Assembly (NCBI RefSeq): GCF_001578105.1
Contig: NZ_CP014275.1
Coordinates: forward strand, 3,662,501 to 3,726,500
Origin: Martelella sp. AD-3
GTDB lineage: Bacteria > Pseudomonadota > Alphaproteobacteria > Rhizobiales > Rhizobiaceae
Length of the DNA: 64,000 nt
Reading direction: 5' to 3'
Part shown: positions 33,825-42,059 of the stretch, piece after piece
Layout: the number at the start of each line of letters is the position of its first letter
How positions within the stretch are numbered: position 1 is the stretch's first letter
The notes under the pieces: generated by a model
Database searches by the model: none
What the model saw: the letters and a program-made list of their open reading frames with translations, nothing else
What the model was told of the DNA's origin: nothing
Made by a program: the position numbers and the translations under genes

Positions 33825-36319
33825 TGGCCCAACAACCACAAAATGGCGCAATGCGCCGGCCGCTGCCGAAGGGCGCGCCGGTCTGCTACTGGCATGTATC
33901 GGCCATTGCGCAAGAGGAATACAACGTGCCCGACACCACCATGTCGGGCCATATGGATGCCCAGTTCTTCCTCACCAAGGAAAAGAACTTCATCCCCCAC
34001 GAATATCCCTGCCGCACGCAGTTCGTCAGCGAGCGGCGCGGCAAACGTCCCGTAATCGTCGAAAAGCAGGGGCCCGGACGGATCTGGACGCCGTTCGGCT
34101 CGCCGCGCGTCGACCTCTCCGGCTTCTGGTTCCGCGCCACCGCGGTTTCGGCCTGGGCGGAAACGCGCATCGAGGCTAAAACCGCCGGAACGGCGCGGCT
34201 AAAGCTCAGCTGCTGCGGCGGCGCCATTCTCTTCGTCGACGGCGAAGAGGCGGGTTTCATGAGCGTCTACCAGCGCAATTTCGAAACCGAGCAGGCATTC
34301 GACGTCGAACTGAAGGCGGGTCTCAACGAGATTGCCGTGTTCTTCGATGATCTCGCCGAACGCGACGCCCGTTATTTCTTCGAACTCGATTATTGCGACG
34401 GACCGGAAGCCGCCGTTTCGCTCGATGTCCCTTGCGAAAGCGCGCTCGCCGACGAGATCGAACAGATGCTGGAAACCATGCATTTCGAGCAGCCGGCCTA
34501 TTCGTCGGGAACCGTCGCCTTTCATTGCCCGCAGACCGTCAGCCGCGACCTCGATGTTGAAATCATGGTTGCCGGTGATTTTCTGGCGGAGGAACACGAT
34601 AGCTTTACCGCGACCCTCCCCGCCGGTTCGGCGCGACTGGTCGTCGGCGACGTGCCGTCGTTCCACAGCGACTTCCGCCATTTCGACGTGCGCCTCAGCG
34701 CCGGCGGACTGACGCTTTCGCGGCCGTTCACGGTTGAGATCGCGCGCTGCGAGGACCAGGGCGAACCGCCCGAAAGCCTCGACGCCCGCATCGAGGAAGC
34801 GCTCCGCCATGTCGCCGATAATGGTTATGCGGATGCGATTTCGGCGCTGGCACGGCTCGGGCTTGGCCTCGGCGATGCCCGCACCGAGGCGATGATTTCC
34901 GCCTCGCTGCCGAAAATCGAAAACTGCCATGACTGCGCCGATTTCCATCTCGTGCCCCTGCTGTTTGGCAGGATCCGCTTTGGCCATCTTCTGTCGGAGG
35001 ACATCCGCGCGCGGATCGATGCCGCCACGCTCAACTTCCGCTACTGGCTGGATGAGCCCGGCAATGACGTGCAGTGGTACTATTCGGAAAACCACGCGCT
35101 GCTGTTCCACACCGCCGCCTATCTGGCCGGGCATTTCCATGCGGACAAGACCTTCGTTCGCGCCAATGTGACGGGCGCCGAACAATCAAAACGCGGCGCT
35201 GCGCGCCTCAGGGACTGGTTCGATCACTTCGAGAAATGGGAAATGGCCGAATTCAACTCGGTTCCCTATTTCCCGATCGACCTCAAGGGCCTGACGACGC
35301 TCTACGCCCTTGCCCATGACGAGGATATCCGGGAGCGCGCCGGCAAGGCGATCCTGCGGCTGATCTCGGTGGTGGCCGCCTCCGCCCATCACGGCACGCT
35401 GACCGCAGCCCAGGGACGCTCCTACGAGCACACGCTGATGGCCGCGCGCACCAGCGAACTGTCTGCAATCGCCCGCGTTCTCTGGGGACGCGGCAATTAC
35501 GGCCGCACCTTCCAGACGCTGCCGCAATTCCTGCTGTGCCTGCGCGATTTCGGTCTTGCGATCCCCGAAAGCGATCGTGACAAGGCTCGGCTTGTCGGTG
35601 GCGCACGCCAGGAATGGACCTTCTCGCAAGGCGAAAACCGGTTTGCCCATCTCTACCACTACAAGACCGCGGAAACGGCGATGGGGTCGCTTGCCCGCTA
35701 TCGTTGGGGCGAATGGGGCTATCAGGAGACCGTGCTGCAACTGCGGATCGGCCGCAATCCCGATGCGCAGATCTGGGTGAACCATCCCGGCGAGGTGATC
35801 CACTGCGGTTTCGGCAGACCCTCCTACTGGGGCGGTTGCGGCGCGCTGCCGCGCGTCCACCAATACCGCAACCTTGCCGTGGTGCTCTTCGAAACCCATG
35901 AAGGGCAACCGGATTTCAGCCATATCTGGTTCCCCGCGAGGGCTTTCGACGAAACCATGGACGGCTCGCACTTTGCCTGCGCGCGTTCGGGCGACGGGTT
36001 TGTCCTGGCCAGCGGAACGGCTCCTCTCGAGCCGATCCAGACCGGCCCGACCGCCGGCATGGAAATCCGCCAGACCGGCCGCAAGACCGCATGGCTGTTC
36101 CGGCTGGCGGAAAGCGGAGAGGTCGAAGGCGGACTTGCCGGTTTCCGGAGGCGTTTCGAGGCCCTGACCCACGCCCTTGCCGAGGACGGGACCATCACCG
36201 TCGACGATCCGGACTATGGCACGGTCGTCTTTGGTACGGATGGCACGATTGCGGCGGAGGGGCGCAGCCTCAACCCCGCCGACTGGACGATCGAGGGCAC
36301 AATCCGCCGCTTCGACTAG
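33824..36319 (+). CDS. Large protein of unknown function in the uronide operon
   Basis: I do not recognise this protein of about 831 residues. There is no signal peptide and there are no membrane segments, so it appears cytoplasmic. The first third is beta-rich, with SGFWFRATAVSAWAETRIEAK and RLKLSCCGGAILFVDGEEAGF, which reads like a carbohydrate-binding jelly roll. The middle (about 340-600) looks alpha-helical and repetitive, with WYYSENHALLFHTAAYLAG and AAQGRSYEHTLM, as in the toroids of GH and polysaccharide lyase families. The last part is again beta-rich, with QIWVNHPGEVIHCGFGRPSYWGGCG. This beta/toroid/beta plan and the coupling to KduI suggest an enzyme acting on a pectin or glucuronan fragment; that is inference. 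GTG 33821 is an alternative start. Confidence 0.75.
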   Translation: MAQQPQNGAMRRPLPKGAPVCYWHVSAIAQEEYNVPDTTMSGHMDAQFFLTKEKNFIPHEYPCRTQFVSERRGKRPVIVEKQGPGRIWTPFGSPRVDLSGFWFRATAVSAWAETRIEAKTAGTARLKLSCCGGAILFVDGEEAGFMSVYQRNFETEQAFDVELKAGLNEIAVFFDDLAERDARYFFELDYCDGPEAAVSLDVPCESALADEIEQMLETMHFEQPAYSSGTVAFHCPQTVSRDLDVEIMVAGDFLAEEHDSFTATLPAGSARLVVGDVPSFHSDFRHFDVRLSAGGLTLSRPFTVEIARCEDQGEPPESLDARIEEALRHVADNGYADAISALARLGLGLGDARTEAMISASLPKIENCHDCADFHLVPLLFGRIRFGHLLSEDIRARIDAATLNFRYWLDEPGNDVQWYYSENHALLFHTAAYLAGHFHADKTFVRANVTGAEQSKRGAARLRDWFDHFEKWEMAEFNSVPYFPIDLKGLTTLYALAHDEDIRERAGKAILRLISVVAASAHHGTLTAAQGRSYEHTLMAARTSELSAIARVLWGRGNYGRTFQTLPQFLLCLRDFGLAIPESDRDKARLVGGARQEWTFSQGENRFAHLYHYKTAETAMGSLARYRWGEWGYQETVLQLRIGRNPDAQIWVNHPGEVIHCGFGRPSYWGGCGALPRVHQYRNLAVVLFETHEGQPDFSHIWFPARAFDETMDGSHFACARSGDGFVLASGTAPLEPIQTGPTAGMEIRQTGRKTAWLFRLAESGEVEGGLAGFRRRFEALTHALAEDGTITVDDPDYGTVVFGTDGTIAAEGRSLNPADWTIEGTIRRFD

Positions 36320-36379
36320 ACGGTTCAGCAAATGCCGGCGGGCGGCGCTCTGGGCGTCCGCCGGCTTGTTCTTTTCGCC

Positions 36380-37411
36380 TCAGCCCTTGCCACCCTTCGC
36401 ACGCGCCGTCGACCCGCGCTCGACAAGCCCGCACGACAGTTCCGTCCGTCGCGGCAGAAATGGCTCGTTGTCGAGAAGGTCGCGCATCATGTCCAGCGCC
36501 GCCGCCCCCATCTCGCGCATCGGAATCTGAACCGTGGTCAGCGGCGGGTCGAGGAAGTCGCTTTGCGGCAGGCCGTCTATCCCCATCACAGAAACATCGT
36601 CGGGAACCGACAGGCCGAGTTCGCCCAGACCGAAAATGGCGCCGGCCGCCAAGCTGTCGCCGGCAGCGAGAACGGCCGTGAACGCTTTGCCCTTTTCCCC
36701 GACATGGCGGCGCATCGCCTCGATCGCGGCCTCCGGTGTCCAATCGGTCGCATCGACCACGAGATCGCGCCAGTGGACGCCCTCGATCGTCTCGATTTCG
36801 TCGCGCCAGCCTTCGAGGCGTCGCAGGATGGTGCGCCGGCCGGGGCGGGCGAGAAACAGGATGCGGGAATGACCGAGCGATTTCAGGTAGCGCGTGGCAA
36901 GGGCTGCGGCCGCGCGATTGTGCGGCGCGATGCTCGACAGCCGCATCAGCGGATCATCGCCATTGACCAGCAGCACGGGCTTCTGAAAGGCGCGCGCCGG
37001 CACCAGCATCTCGTCCTCATCGATGGTCAGCATCAGCACGCCCGCAATCTCGGGATCGCCGGCAGCCTCGTCCAGCATGCGGCGCTCGTCGTCCGCGTTC
37101 GAAATCGCCTTCGTCGACAAAGACAGGCCGAGAACCTCGGCGCGTTCGCGCATGCCCTCCAGCACAAATGCAGTGAACTGGTTGCGCTGGTAGTCGAGCA
37201 TGGCGCTGGCGCTGGCCGCGACGATGACTTTCATGCCTGCGATCGACATGGGAACGTGATAATTCTGGGACTTGGCCGCCTGAAGGATCTTCTCCCTCAG
37301 TTCCGGCCGAACCCCCGGCGTTCCCGACAACGCCCGCGACGCGGTGGACGGCGAGACGCCGCAATAACGCGCCAGATCGCTCAGCCGAAGCCGCCTGCTT
37401 TCCTTTTTCAT
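36380..37411 (-). CDS. LacI family transcriptional regulator, uronide cluster
   Basis: This 343-residue DNA-binding protein has an N-terminal LacI helix-turn-helix (about 8-30: LRLSDLARYCGVSPSTASRALSG) and a periplasmic-binding-protein-like sensor domain ending at VMGIDGLPQSDFLDPPLTTVQIP. I chose the ATG at 37411 (MKKESRRLRL) because GGAG lies 8 bases upstream; ATGs at 37432 and 37417 are in frame. It is divergent from dctQM, and the third copy of the uronide operator lies 22-43 bases upstream of its own start. It is thus the best candidate for the regulator of all three copies, although the TGAAA..TTTCA arms also recall enterobacterial KdgR boxes. Confidence 0.92.
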   Translation of the reverse strand: MKKESRRLRLSDLARYCGVSPSTASRALSGTPGVRPELREKILQAAKSQNYHVPMSIAGMKVIVAASASAMLDYQRNQFTAFVLEGMRERAEVLGLSLSTKAISNADDERRMLDEAAGDPEIAGVLMLTIDEDEMLVPARAFQKPVLLVNGDDPLMRLSSIAPHNRAAAALATRYLKSLGHSRILFLARPGRRTILRRLEGWRDEIETIEGVHWRDLVVDATDWTPEAAIEAMRRHVGEKGKAFTAVLAAGDSLAAGAIFGLGELGLSVPDDVSVMGIDGLPQSDFLDPPLTTVQIPMREMGAAALDMMRDLLDNEPFLPRRTELSCGLVERGSTARAKGGKG

Positions 37412-37433
37412 CTGCATCACTCCGTTTGCCATA

Positions 37434-37482
37434 CTATGAAATATTCTTTCATATGGCGCAATCTTTTTTCATGATGCATGAT
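37434..37482. promoter_or_regulatory. Uronide regulon operator and promoter, copy 3 (lacI / dctQM)
   Basis: TATGAAA-TATTC-TTTCATA (37435-37453) is a perfect inverted repeat and equals copy 2 except at one outer base. CATGAT (37477-37482) is the candidate -10 for dctQM. The site lies between divergent lacI and dctQ, so it can control both. Confidence 0.8.
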
Positions 37483-37587
37483 ATCATCAAAGCGACCGTG
37501 CGGGGAGGACACCTTTGCGGCCGCACCAGAAGAACAGTCCCGAACGACGACGCTCCGCCTCCGTCGTGGAGGACATGGAGGACATCC

Positions 37588-38091
37588 ATGATAGACAAAA
37601 TAAAACATGCTCTGGAGAGCGCCCTGCTTTACCTGACCTCGGCAATGCTGGCGATCATGGCAGGACTGATGCTGTGGCAGGTTTTCACCCGCTATGTGCT
37701 TGCGTCTCCGGCGCTCTACACCGAAGAACTTCTCCGCTTCATGATGATCTGGATGGCCTTTCTCGGATCGGCATATGCCTTCGGCACCCGCCAGCACCTG
37801 TCGCTTGTCTTTGTCATCGAGGCGCTCAGCGGGCGCAAGAAGCTGATCCTGATGCTGATCAACGACACCGTCGTTCTGGTGTTTTCGGCGTTCATCCTGT
37901 TTCTCGGCGGCATCAAGGCCGTCACATCCTCAATGACGCAGTTTTCGCCGATCATGCGCATTCCCATCGGCGAGGTTTACCTGATCATGCCGATCGCCGC
38001 CGTGCTGATCTTCATCCTTCAGTCGCTGAACATGATCATCCTGGTTCGCGACAGCAACCGGGCAGCCCTCAAGCCGGTCGGGAGCCTCTGA
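37588..38091 (+). CDS. TRAP transporter small permease (DctQ type), uronide cluster
   Basis: This 167-residue inner-membrane protein has four membrane segments and the DctQ region QVFTRYVLASPALYTEELLRFMMIW with the conserved R and E. The ATG at 37588 lies 6 bases after GGAGGAC. It sits one base before the DctM-type gene and is probably paired with the receptor encoded at 29820. It shares the operator of that receptor's promoter. Confidence 0.92.
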   Translation: MIDKIKHALESALLYLTSAMLAIMAGLMLWQVFTRYVLASPALYTEELLRFMMIWMAFLGSAYAFGTRQHLSLVFVIEALSGRKKLILMLINDTVVLVFSAFILFLGGIKAVTSSMTQFSPIMRIPIGEVYLIMPIAAVLIFILQSLNMIILVRDSNRAALKPVGSL

Positions 38092-38092
38092 C

Positions 38093-39415
38093 ATGGACTT
38101 TATCTTCGACTATGTGGACGAGACGGTTTTCGCGTCCGTCCTGCTCTTCGGCCTGTTCTTCCTGATGCTGGCCCAGGGCATTGCCATTTCCGTGGCGATC
38201 GCCGTGTCCTCCATTCTGACCGGCCTGTTCTTCCTGCCGCCAAGCGTCGCCTTCTTTGTCGCCACCCAGAAGATGTTTGCAGGCGTCGATTCGTTCACGC
38301 TGCTGGCGATCCCGTTCTTCATTCTTGCCGGCAACATCATGAACAAGGGCGGCATCGCCATCCGGCTGGTGAACCTCGCCAAGCTGATCGGCGGACGCCT
38401 GCCGGGCTCGCTCGCGCACACCAATGTGATCGCCAACATGCTGTTCGGTTCGATCTCGGGCTCGGCGATCGCGGCGGCCGCCGCCGTCGGCGGAACCATG
38501 GCCCCATTGCAGAAGAAGGAGGGCTACGACCCGACATTTTCGGCCGCCGTCAACATCGCCTCGGCGCCCTCCGGCATCCTGATCCCGCCGAGCGGCCCGC
38601 TGATCCTGTTCTCGCTGGTCTCCGGCGGCACCTCGATCTCGGCCCTCTTTATCGGCGGCTATGTGCCCGGCCTGCTCATGGGTCTTTCGGTGATGATCGT
38701 CGCCGGCATCATCGCAAAGCGCCGGAAGTTTCCGGTGTCGGAAATCCCCGGCCTCGGCGAAGCGGCGAAGATCGTCTGGCAGGCCCTGCCGCCGCTGCTG
38801 ATGGTCGTGGTCGTGATCGGCGGCATCGTCATCGGCGCCTTTACGGCAACCGAGGGCGCAGCCGTCGCCGTTCTCTACTCCTTCGTTCTGTCGCTGATCT
38901 ACCGGCTTGCCACGTGGCGGGAATATGTCGACGTCCTGAAGAGTTCCATGGTCACCAGCGCCGTGATCCTGTTCCTGATCGCCGCCTCCGGCGTGATGTC
39001 CTACGTGATGACGATCACCGGCATTCCGGACGCGATCGCCGATGCGCTTTTGACCTTCGAAAACCCGATCGTGATCCTGCTGATCATGAATATCTGCCTG
39101 CTGATCATCGGTTTCTTCATGGACCTGACGCCGGCGGTGCTGATCTTCACCCCGATCTTCCTGCCGATTGCGCGGGAAGTCGGCATGGACCCGGTGCAGT
39201 TCGGCTTGATGATGATCTTCAACCTCGGCATCGGCTCGATGACGCCGCCGGTGGGCTCGGTGCTTTTCGTCGGTTGCAGCATCGGCGGCGTCAGCATCGA
39301 GAAGGTGGCAAAGCCGCTCCTGCCCTTCTTCATCACGCTGGTGATCGCCCTCCTGATGATCACCTATATTCCGGCCCTCACCACAGGCCTGCCGCGCCTG
39401 CTGGGCCTGATGTAA
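38093..39415 (+). CDS. TRAP transporter large permease (DctM type), uronide cluster
   Basis: This 440-residue membrane protein has about twelve hydrophobic segments with the DctM motifs GSISGSAIAAAAAVGGTMAPL (around residue 119), SAPSGILIPPSGPLILFS (around 158) and MTPPVGSVLFVG (around 383). It is the ion-coupled transport subunit and follows dctQ by one base. A terminator is found 34 bases after the stop. Together with the receptor at 29820 it would import an acidic sugar, probably an unsaturated uronide. Confidence 0.94.
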   Translation: MDFIFDYVDETVFASVLLFGLFFLMLAQGIAISVAIAVSSILTGLFFLPPSVAFFVATQKMFAGVDSFTLLAIPFFILAGNIMNKGGIAIRLVNLAKLIGGRLPGSLAHTNVIANMLFGSISGSAIAAAAAVGGTMAPLQKKEGYDPTFSAAVNIASAPSGILIPPSGPLILFSLVSGGTSISALFIGGYVPGLLMGLSVMIVAGIIAKRRKFPVSEIPGLGEAAKIVWQALPPLLMVVVVIGGIVIGAFTATEGAAVAVLYSFVLSLIYRLATWREYVDVLKSSMVTSAVILFLIAASGVMSYVMTITGIPDAIADALLTFENPIVILLIMNICLLIIGFFMDLTPAVLIFTPIFLPIAREVGMDPVQFGLMMIFNLGIGSMTPPVGSVLFVGCSIGGVSIEKVAKPLLPFFITLVIALLMITYIPALTTGLPRLLGLM

Positions 39416-39448
39416 GAATTGCCCCCCCCCGCCGGGATGACACAATAG

Positions 39449-39480
39449 GCCGCGGCGTTCTGCGCCGTGGCTTCTCTTTT
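39449..39480 (+). terminator. Terminator after the uronide dctM gene
   Basis: GCCGCGGCG (39449-39457) and CGCCGTGGC (39463-39471) form a 9-bp stem with one G-U pair and a 5-base loop, followed by TTCTCTTTT. A run of nine C residues lies shortly before it (39422-39430). Confidence 0.75.
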
Positions 39481-39504
39481 CCAGAAGGCGAAACCGCGCG
39501 CAAT

Positions 39505-40026
39505 TCAAGTCGCCCGCTCGCTGCGCGACCACGCGGCATACTCGGCGTTGACCTTCTCCATATCGCCGTAAAGCCAGGCCATGCGGTCGAGGAACCAGAG
39601 CTTGAGCAGCATGGTCAGCGCCATGCCGGAAAGCGTCGACCATAAATCGAGCCAGATCAGGCCGGCGACGAAGATGAGCCCGGAGACGGCCGAGAGCGCG
39701 TTCAGGATTGTGCCGGCGCGCGCGTGGCCGGCGGGAATGGCCACGCTTCCGCGCTTGAGCCAGACCCGTTCGCCGAAAATCCCGCGCGTCATCCAGCTAT
39801 CCTTGCGTTTGGGCGGCGGGAAAAGCCTGGGGTTCAGCCAGACCCAGGCAAGGGCCGCAATGGCAGGCAGGATGGCCCAGGGGCCGATCAGCATCCGGCT
39901 CCAGGCGGCAAGCGCGATCGCGGGCAGCACTGTCAGCCGGCTCCAGCCGCTCCACGGATTGGCGTGGCGCTGCCAGGTGCTGTCGTCCATTCCCATCAGC
40001 TTTTCTGCATATTCGGCAAGTTTCAT
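39505..40026 (-). CDS. Small membrane protein, DUF6653-like
   Basis: This 173-residue protein has about four membrane segments in two pairs. The conserved blocks HANPWSGWSRL near residue 21 and WVWLNPRLFPPPKRKDSWMTRGIFGERVWL near residue 61 match what I remember of the DUF6653 family; the function is unknown. A late WYGDMEKVNAEYAAW-like tail follows (LYGDMEKVNAEYAAWSRSE). Its start overlaps the stop of the PAP2 gene by four bases, so the pair is co-translated. Confidence 0.7.
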   Translation of the reverse strand: MKLAEYAEKLMGMDDSTWQRHANPWSGWSRLTVLPAIALAAWSRMLIGPWAILPAIAALAWVWLNPRLFPPPKRKDSWMTRGIFGERVWLKRGSVAIPAGHARAGTILNALSAVSGLIFVAGLIWLDLWSTLSGMALTMLLKLWFLDRMAWLYGDMEKVNAEYAAWSRSERAT

Positions 40027-40607
40027 CGGCCGATGCTCTCCCTGCTTGTACCCGCAGCCATCCTGTCGTCCTTTCGTTTGCGCGCCAGTCGTCGAAGCCG
40101 TCCGGGGGCCTTTCTGAAGCCGCGCTCGAACAAGAGCGCCCAGAGCGCCCCGGCAAGAACCTGCCAGAGGTTATGCGAATCCGATTCGATGCGCGAGCCG
40201 CCAACAAAGAACGCCGCCAGTATGACCACTGTTTTCGTCACCGGCGATTTTTCGATGCAGGCATTGATGAGGCTGCTTGCGCCAAAGCTTGCCGCCGCCA
40301 TATGGCCGGAAGGGAACCCGTGAAGGCTCCCCGAGGGGCGGATATTGATCCGGGCGCCGCCAAGCCCCCATTTCGCGAGGTGCACCGTGCCGAGCATCGC
40401 CAGAAAGCGCGCGGCATAGTCTCCGCCGCCGCCGGTTGCGATCCGGCAACCGAAGGCGGCGACCGGAAGCGCGATCTGCAGGTTGTCGCCGTAGCTTTCG
40501 ACCGTTTTCTGCGAGAGACACAGCGACAGCGCCAGAACGGCGATGACAAGGATGTTTCTGTAATGGAGTAGGCCTTGCTTCAAATGTCCAATCCGTGACT
40601 GTTTCAA
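40023..40607 (-). CDS. PAP2-family membrane phosphatase
   Basis: This protein of about 194 residues has several membrane segments and the PAP2 motifs: KWGLGGARINIRPSG (motif 1 region, with the RP pair), SLHGFPSGHMAAA with the SGH centre (motif 2), and GGSRIESDSHNLWQV with R and H (motif 3). Such enzymes remove phosphate from lipid phosphates such as undecaprenyl diphosphate or phosphatidate at the membrane. There is no ATG start. TTG at 40607 directly follows a stop codon, and TTG at 40583 is an alternative. It is the first gene of a two-gene unit with the DUF6653-like gene. Confidence 0.82.
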   Translation of the reverse strand: MKQSRIGHLKQGLLHYRNILVIAVLALSLCLSQKTVESYGDNLQIALPVAAFGCRIATGGGGDYAARFLAMLGTVHLAKWGLGGARINIRPSGSLHGFPSGHMAAASFGASSLINACIEKSPVTKTVVILAAFFVGGSRIESDSHNLWQVLAGALWALLFERGFRKAPGRLRRLARKRKDDRMAAGTSRESIGR

Positions 40608-40702
40608 TCACGGATGCGCTAGGACGCAGACGCCGTCGCGTCGTCCTGCCCGGCAGGCGAGGACACCGGAGAAGCCGGAATTTGCGGTTATCGGCTGGCC
40701 CC

Positions 40703-40810
40703 GCTAGAGCGCCGTGCGTCCTTTCGGACGCACAAAGGACGCTCTAACCTATTGAATCTACGCATCGTGCTTTCCGAAAAGCGATTCCGATTTTCGGGCC
40801 GATGCGCTAG
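40703..40810. repeat. RIME-like intergenic mosaic element, 108 bases
   Basis: The element is bounded by GCTAGAGCG and GATGCGCTAG and contains two palindromic parts: CCGTGCGTCC-TTTC-GGACGCAC on the left and CGATTCCGATTTTCGG-type symmetry on the right (GAAAAGCGATTCCGATTTTC). Its first 60 bases match the copy at 9969. The 108-base length and two large palindromes fit, from memory, the RIME elements of rhizobia. An open frame from the AraC gene runs back through it, which argues that the AraC start lies downstream. Confidence 0.75.
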
Positions 40811-40850
40811 AAAGATTTCTCAACGACCGAAACAAACGCCGACACCGCCC

Positions 40851-42038
40851 TTGATCGACCAGTTCAAAACCATTGCCGATACGGCCCTGCCGGTCGTCGC
40901 GCTCTATTCGGCCGTGCTGGCCTTTGGCCAGACGCGGTTTCACACAAGCTCCCGGCTGCTCGGATGCCTGTTCCTGCTGGTCTTCATCATCTCGCCCCTG
41001 CCCTTGCGTTTCGACGAGAACACGCTTGCGGGGCATGTCTATTCCTCGCTGGTGTGGGGGCTGTTCGCGCCGGCAAGCACATTGCTGGCGCCGCTCTTTT
41101 ACTTCTATGTTCTGGCGCTGACGCGGGAAGGACCGCCCCGCAGACCGTCGATCCTGCATTTCATCCTGCCCGCCCTTGCCGCCGTCGCCGGCATCGCCAT
41201 GGCCCTGCTGCCTGTCGCAACGCGCAACGGCCTGTTTTCCGCCGCGGAAACCGGGACGCCGCTGCCGGTGGCGCTTTCCGCTCTTGTCGTCATCTGGCGA
41301 TTGCTCGGCCCGGCGACGTTCACCCTGTGGCTGGTCTATGTCGTGCTGATGTACCGGAGGCTGACAGGCTACCGCAAGCGGCTCTGCGATCTCTATGCCA
41401 GCACCGAGCGGCTGGAGCTCTACTGGATCAACTGGCTGATGGGCTTGGTCGCCATCTACGCCCTGCTCAATCTTGTCGATGCCGCCCTTCTCGACCCCCT
41501 GGGCTGGGCCGTGGTTCCGGTCGCCATCGACCGCCTGTGGTCGCTGTTGATTGTCATGGTTCTGGGCGTCTGGGGGCTACGCCAGCGACCGGGCCTTGTG
41601 CCGCCGGACGAGGCCCAGGCAAGGACAAGCGAAAGCGGCAAATATGAAAGAAGCGCGCTGTCACGCGAGATGCAGCAGCGGATCGCGGAGAAGCTCACCG
41701 CCGCGATGGCGGACGAGCGGCTCTACCGGGACGCCAATCTCTCGCTCTGGTCTTTGTCTCAGCATATCGGCGTTACGCCCAATTATATTTCGCAGACGCT
41801 GAGCGAAACGCTTGGACAGTCCTTCTACGCATTTGTCAACGGCCACCGGATCGACGCGGCCAAGAGGCTTCTGGTTTCCGAAACGCAAACGGTTCTTGAG
41901 ATCGCCTATGATGTCGGCTTTAATTCCAAGTCCGCTTTCTACACCTCGTTCCGGCGCATGACCGGACAAACGCCTGCGGCCTTCCGCAAATCGCAGGGAA
42001 CGGACGACGACGCAGACCCGAACGGCACCACGGGCTAA
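40851..42038 (+). CDS. Membrane-anchored AraC family transcriptional regulator
   Basis: This 395-residue protein has about seven hydrophobic segments in its N-terminal half (about residues 5-235) and a C-terminal AraC/XylS DNA-binding domain (about 285-385: SLSQHIGVTPNYISQTLSETLGQSFYAFVNGHRIDAAKRLL, then VLEIAYDVGFNSKSAFYTSFRRMTGQTPAAFR). It therefore probably senses a signal at the membrane. No ATG is available. The TTG at 40851 lies after the repeat element, whereas the TTG at 40752 would make 33 residues from repeat DNA. The targets are unknown; it converges on the small membrane protein gene. Confidence 0.85.
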   Translation: MIDQFKTIADTALPVVALYSAVLAFGQTRFHTSSRLLGCLFLLVFIISPLPLRFDENTLAGHVYSSLVWGLFAPASTLLAPLFYFYVLALTREGPPRRPSILHFILPALAAVAGIAMALLPVATRNGLFSAAETGTPLPVALSALVVIWRLLGPATFTLWLVYVVLMYRRLTGYRKRLCDLYASTERLELYWINWLMGLVAIYALLNLVDAALLDPLGWAVVPVAIDRLWSLLIVMVLGVWGLRQRPGLVPPDEAQARTSESGKYERSALSREMQQRIAEKLTAAMADERLYRDANLSLWSLSQHIGVTPNYISQTLSETLGQSFYAFVNGHRIDAAKRLLVSETQTVLEIAYDVGFNSKSAFYTSFRRMTGQTPAAFRKSQGTDDDADPNGTTG

Positions 42039-42059
42039 AACTGGCGGCCTGCCTTTTCT

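Noticed and set aside
39422..39430. Run of nine C residues after dctM, considered as a phase-variable tract
   Set aside because: It lies after the stop codon and before the terminator, so slippage would not change a protein.
38069..39643. Minus-strand frame of 524 codons opposite dctM
   Set aside because: Composition is dominated by His, Asp, Arg and Gln as expected from the complement of membrane-protein codons; no features.
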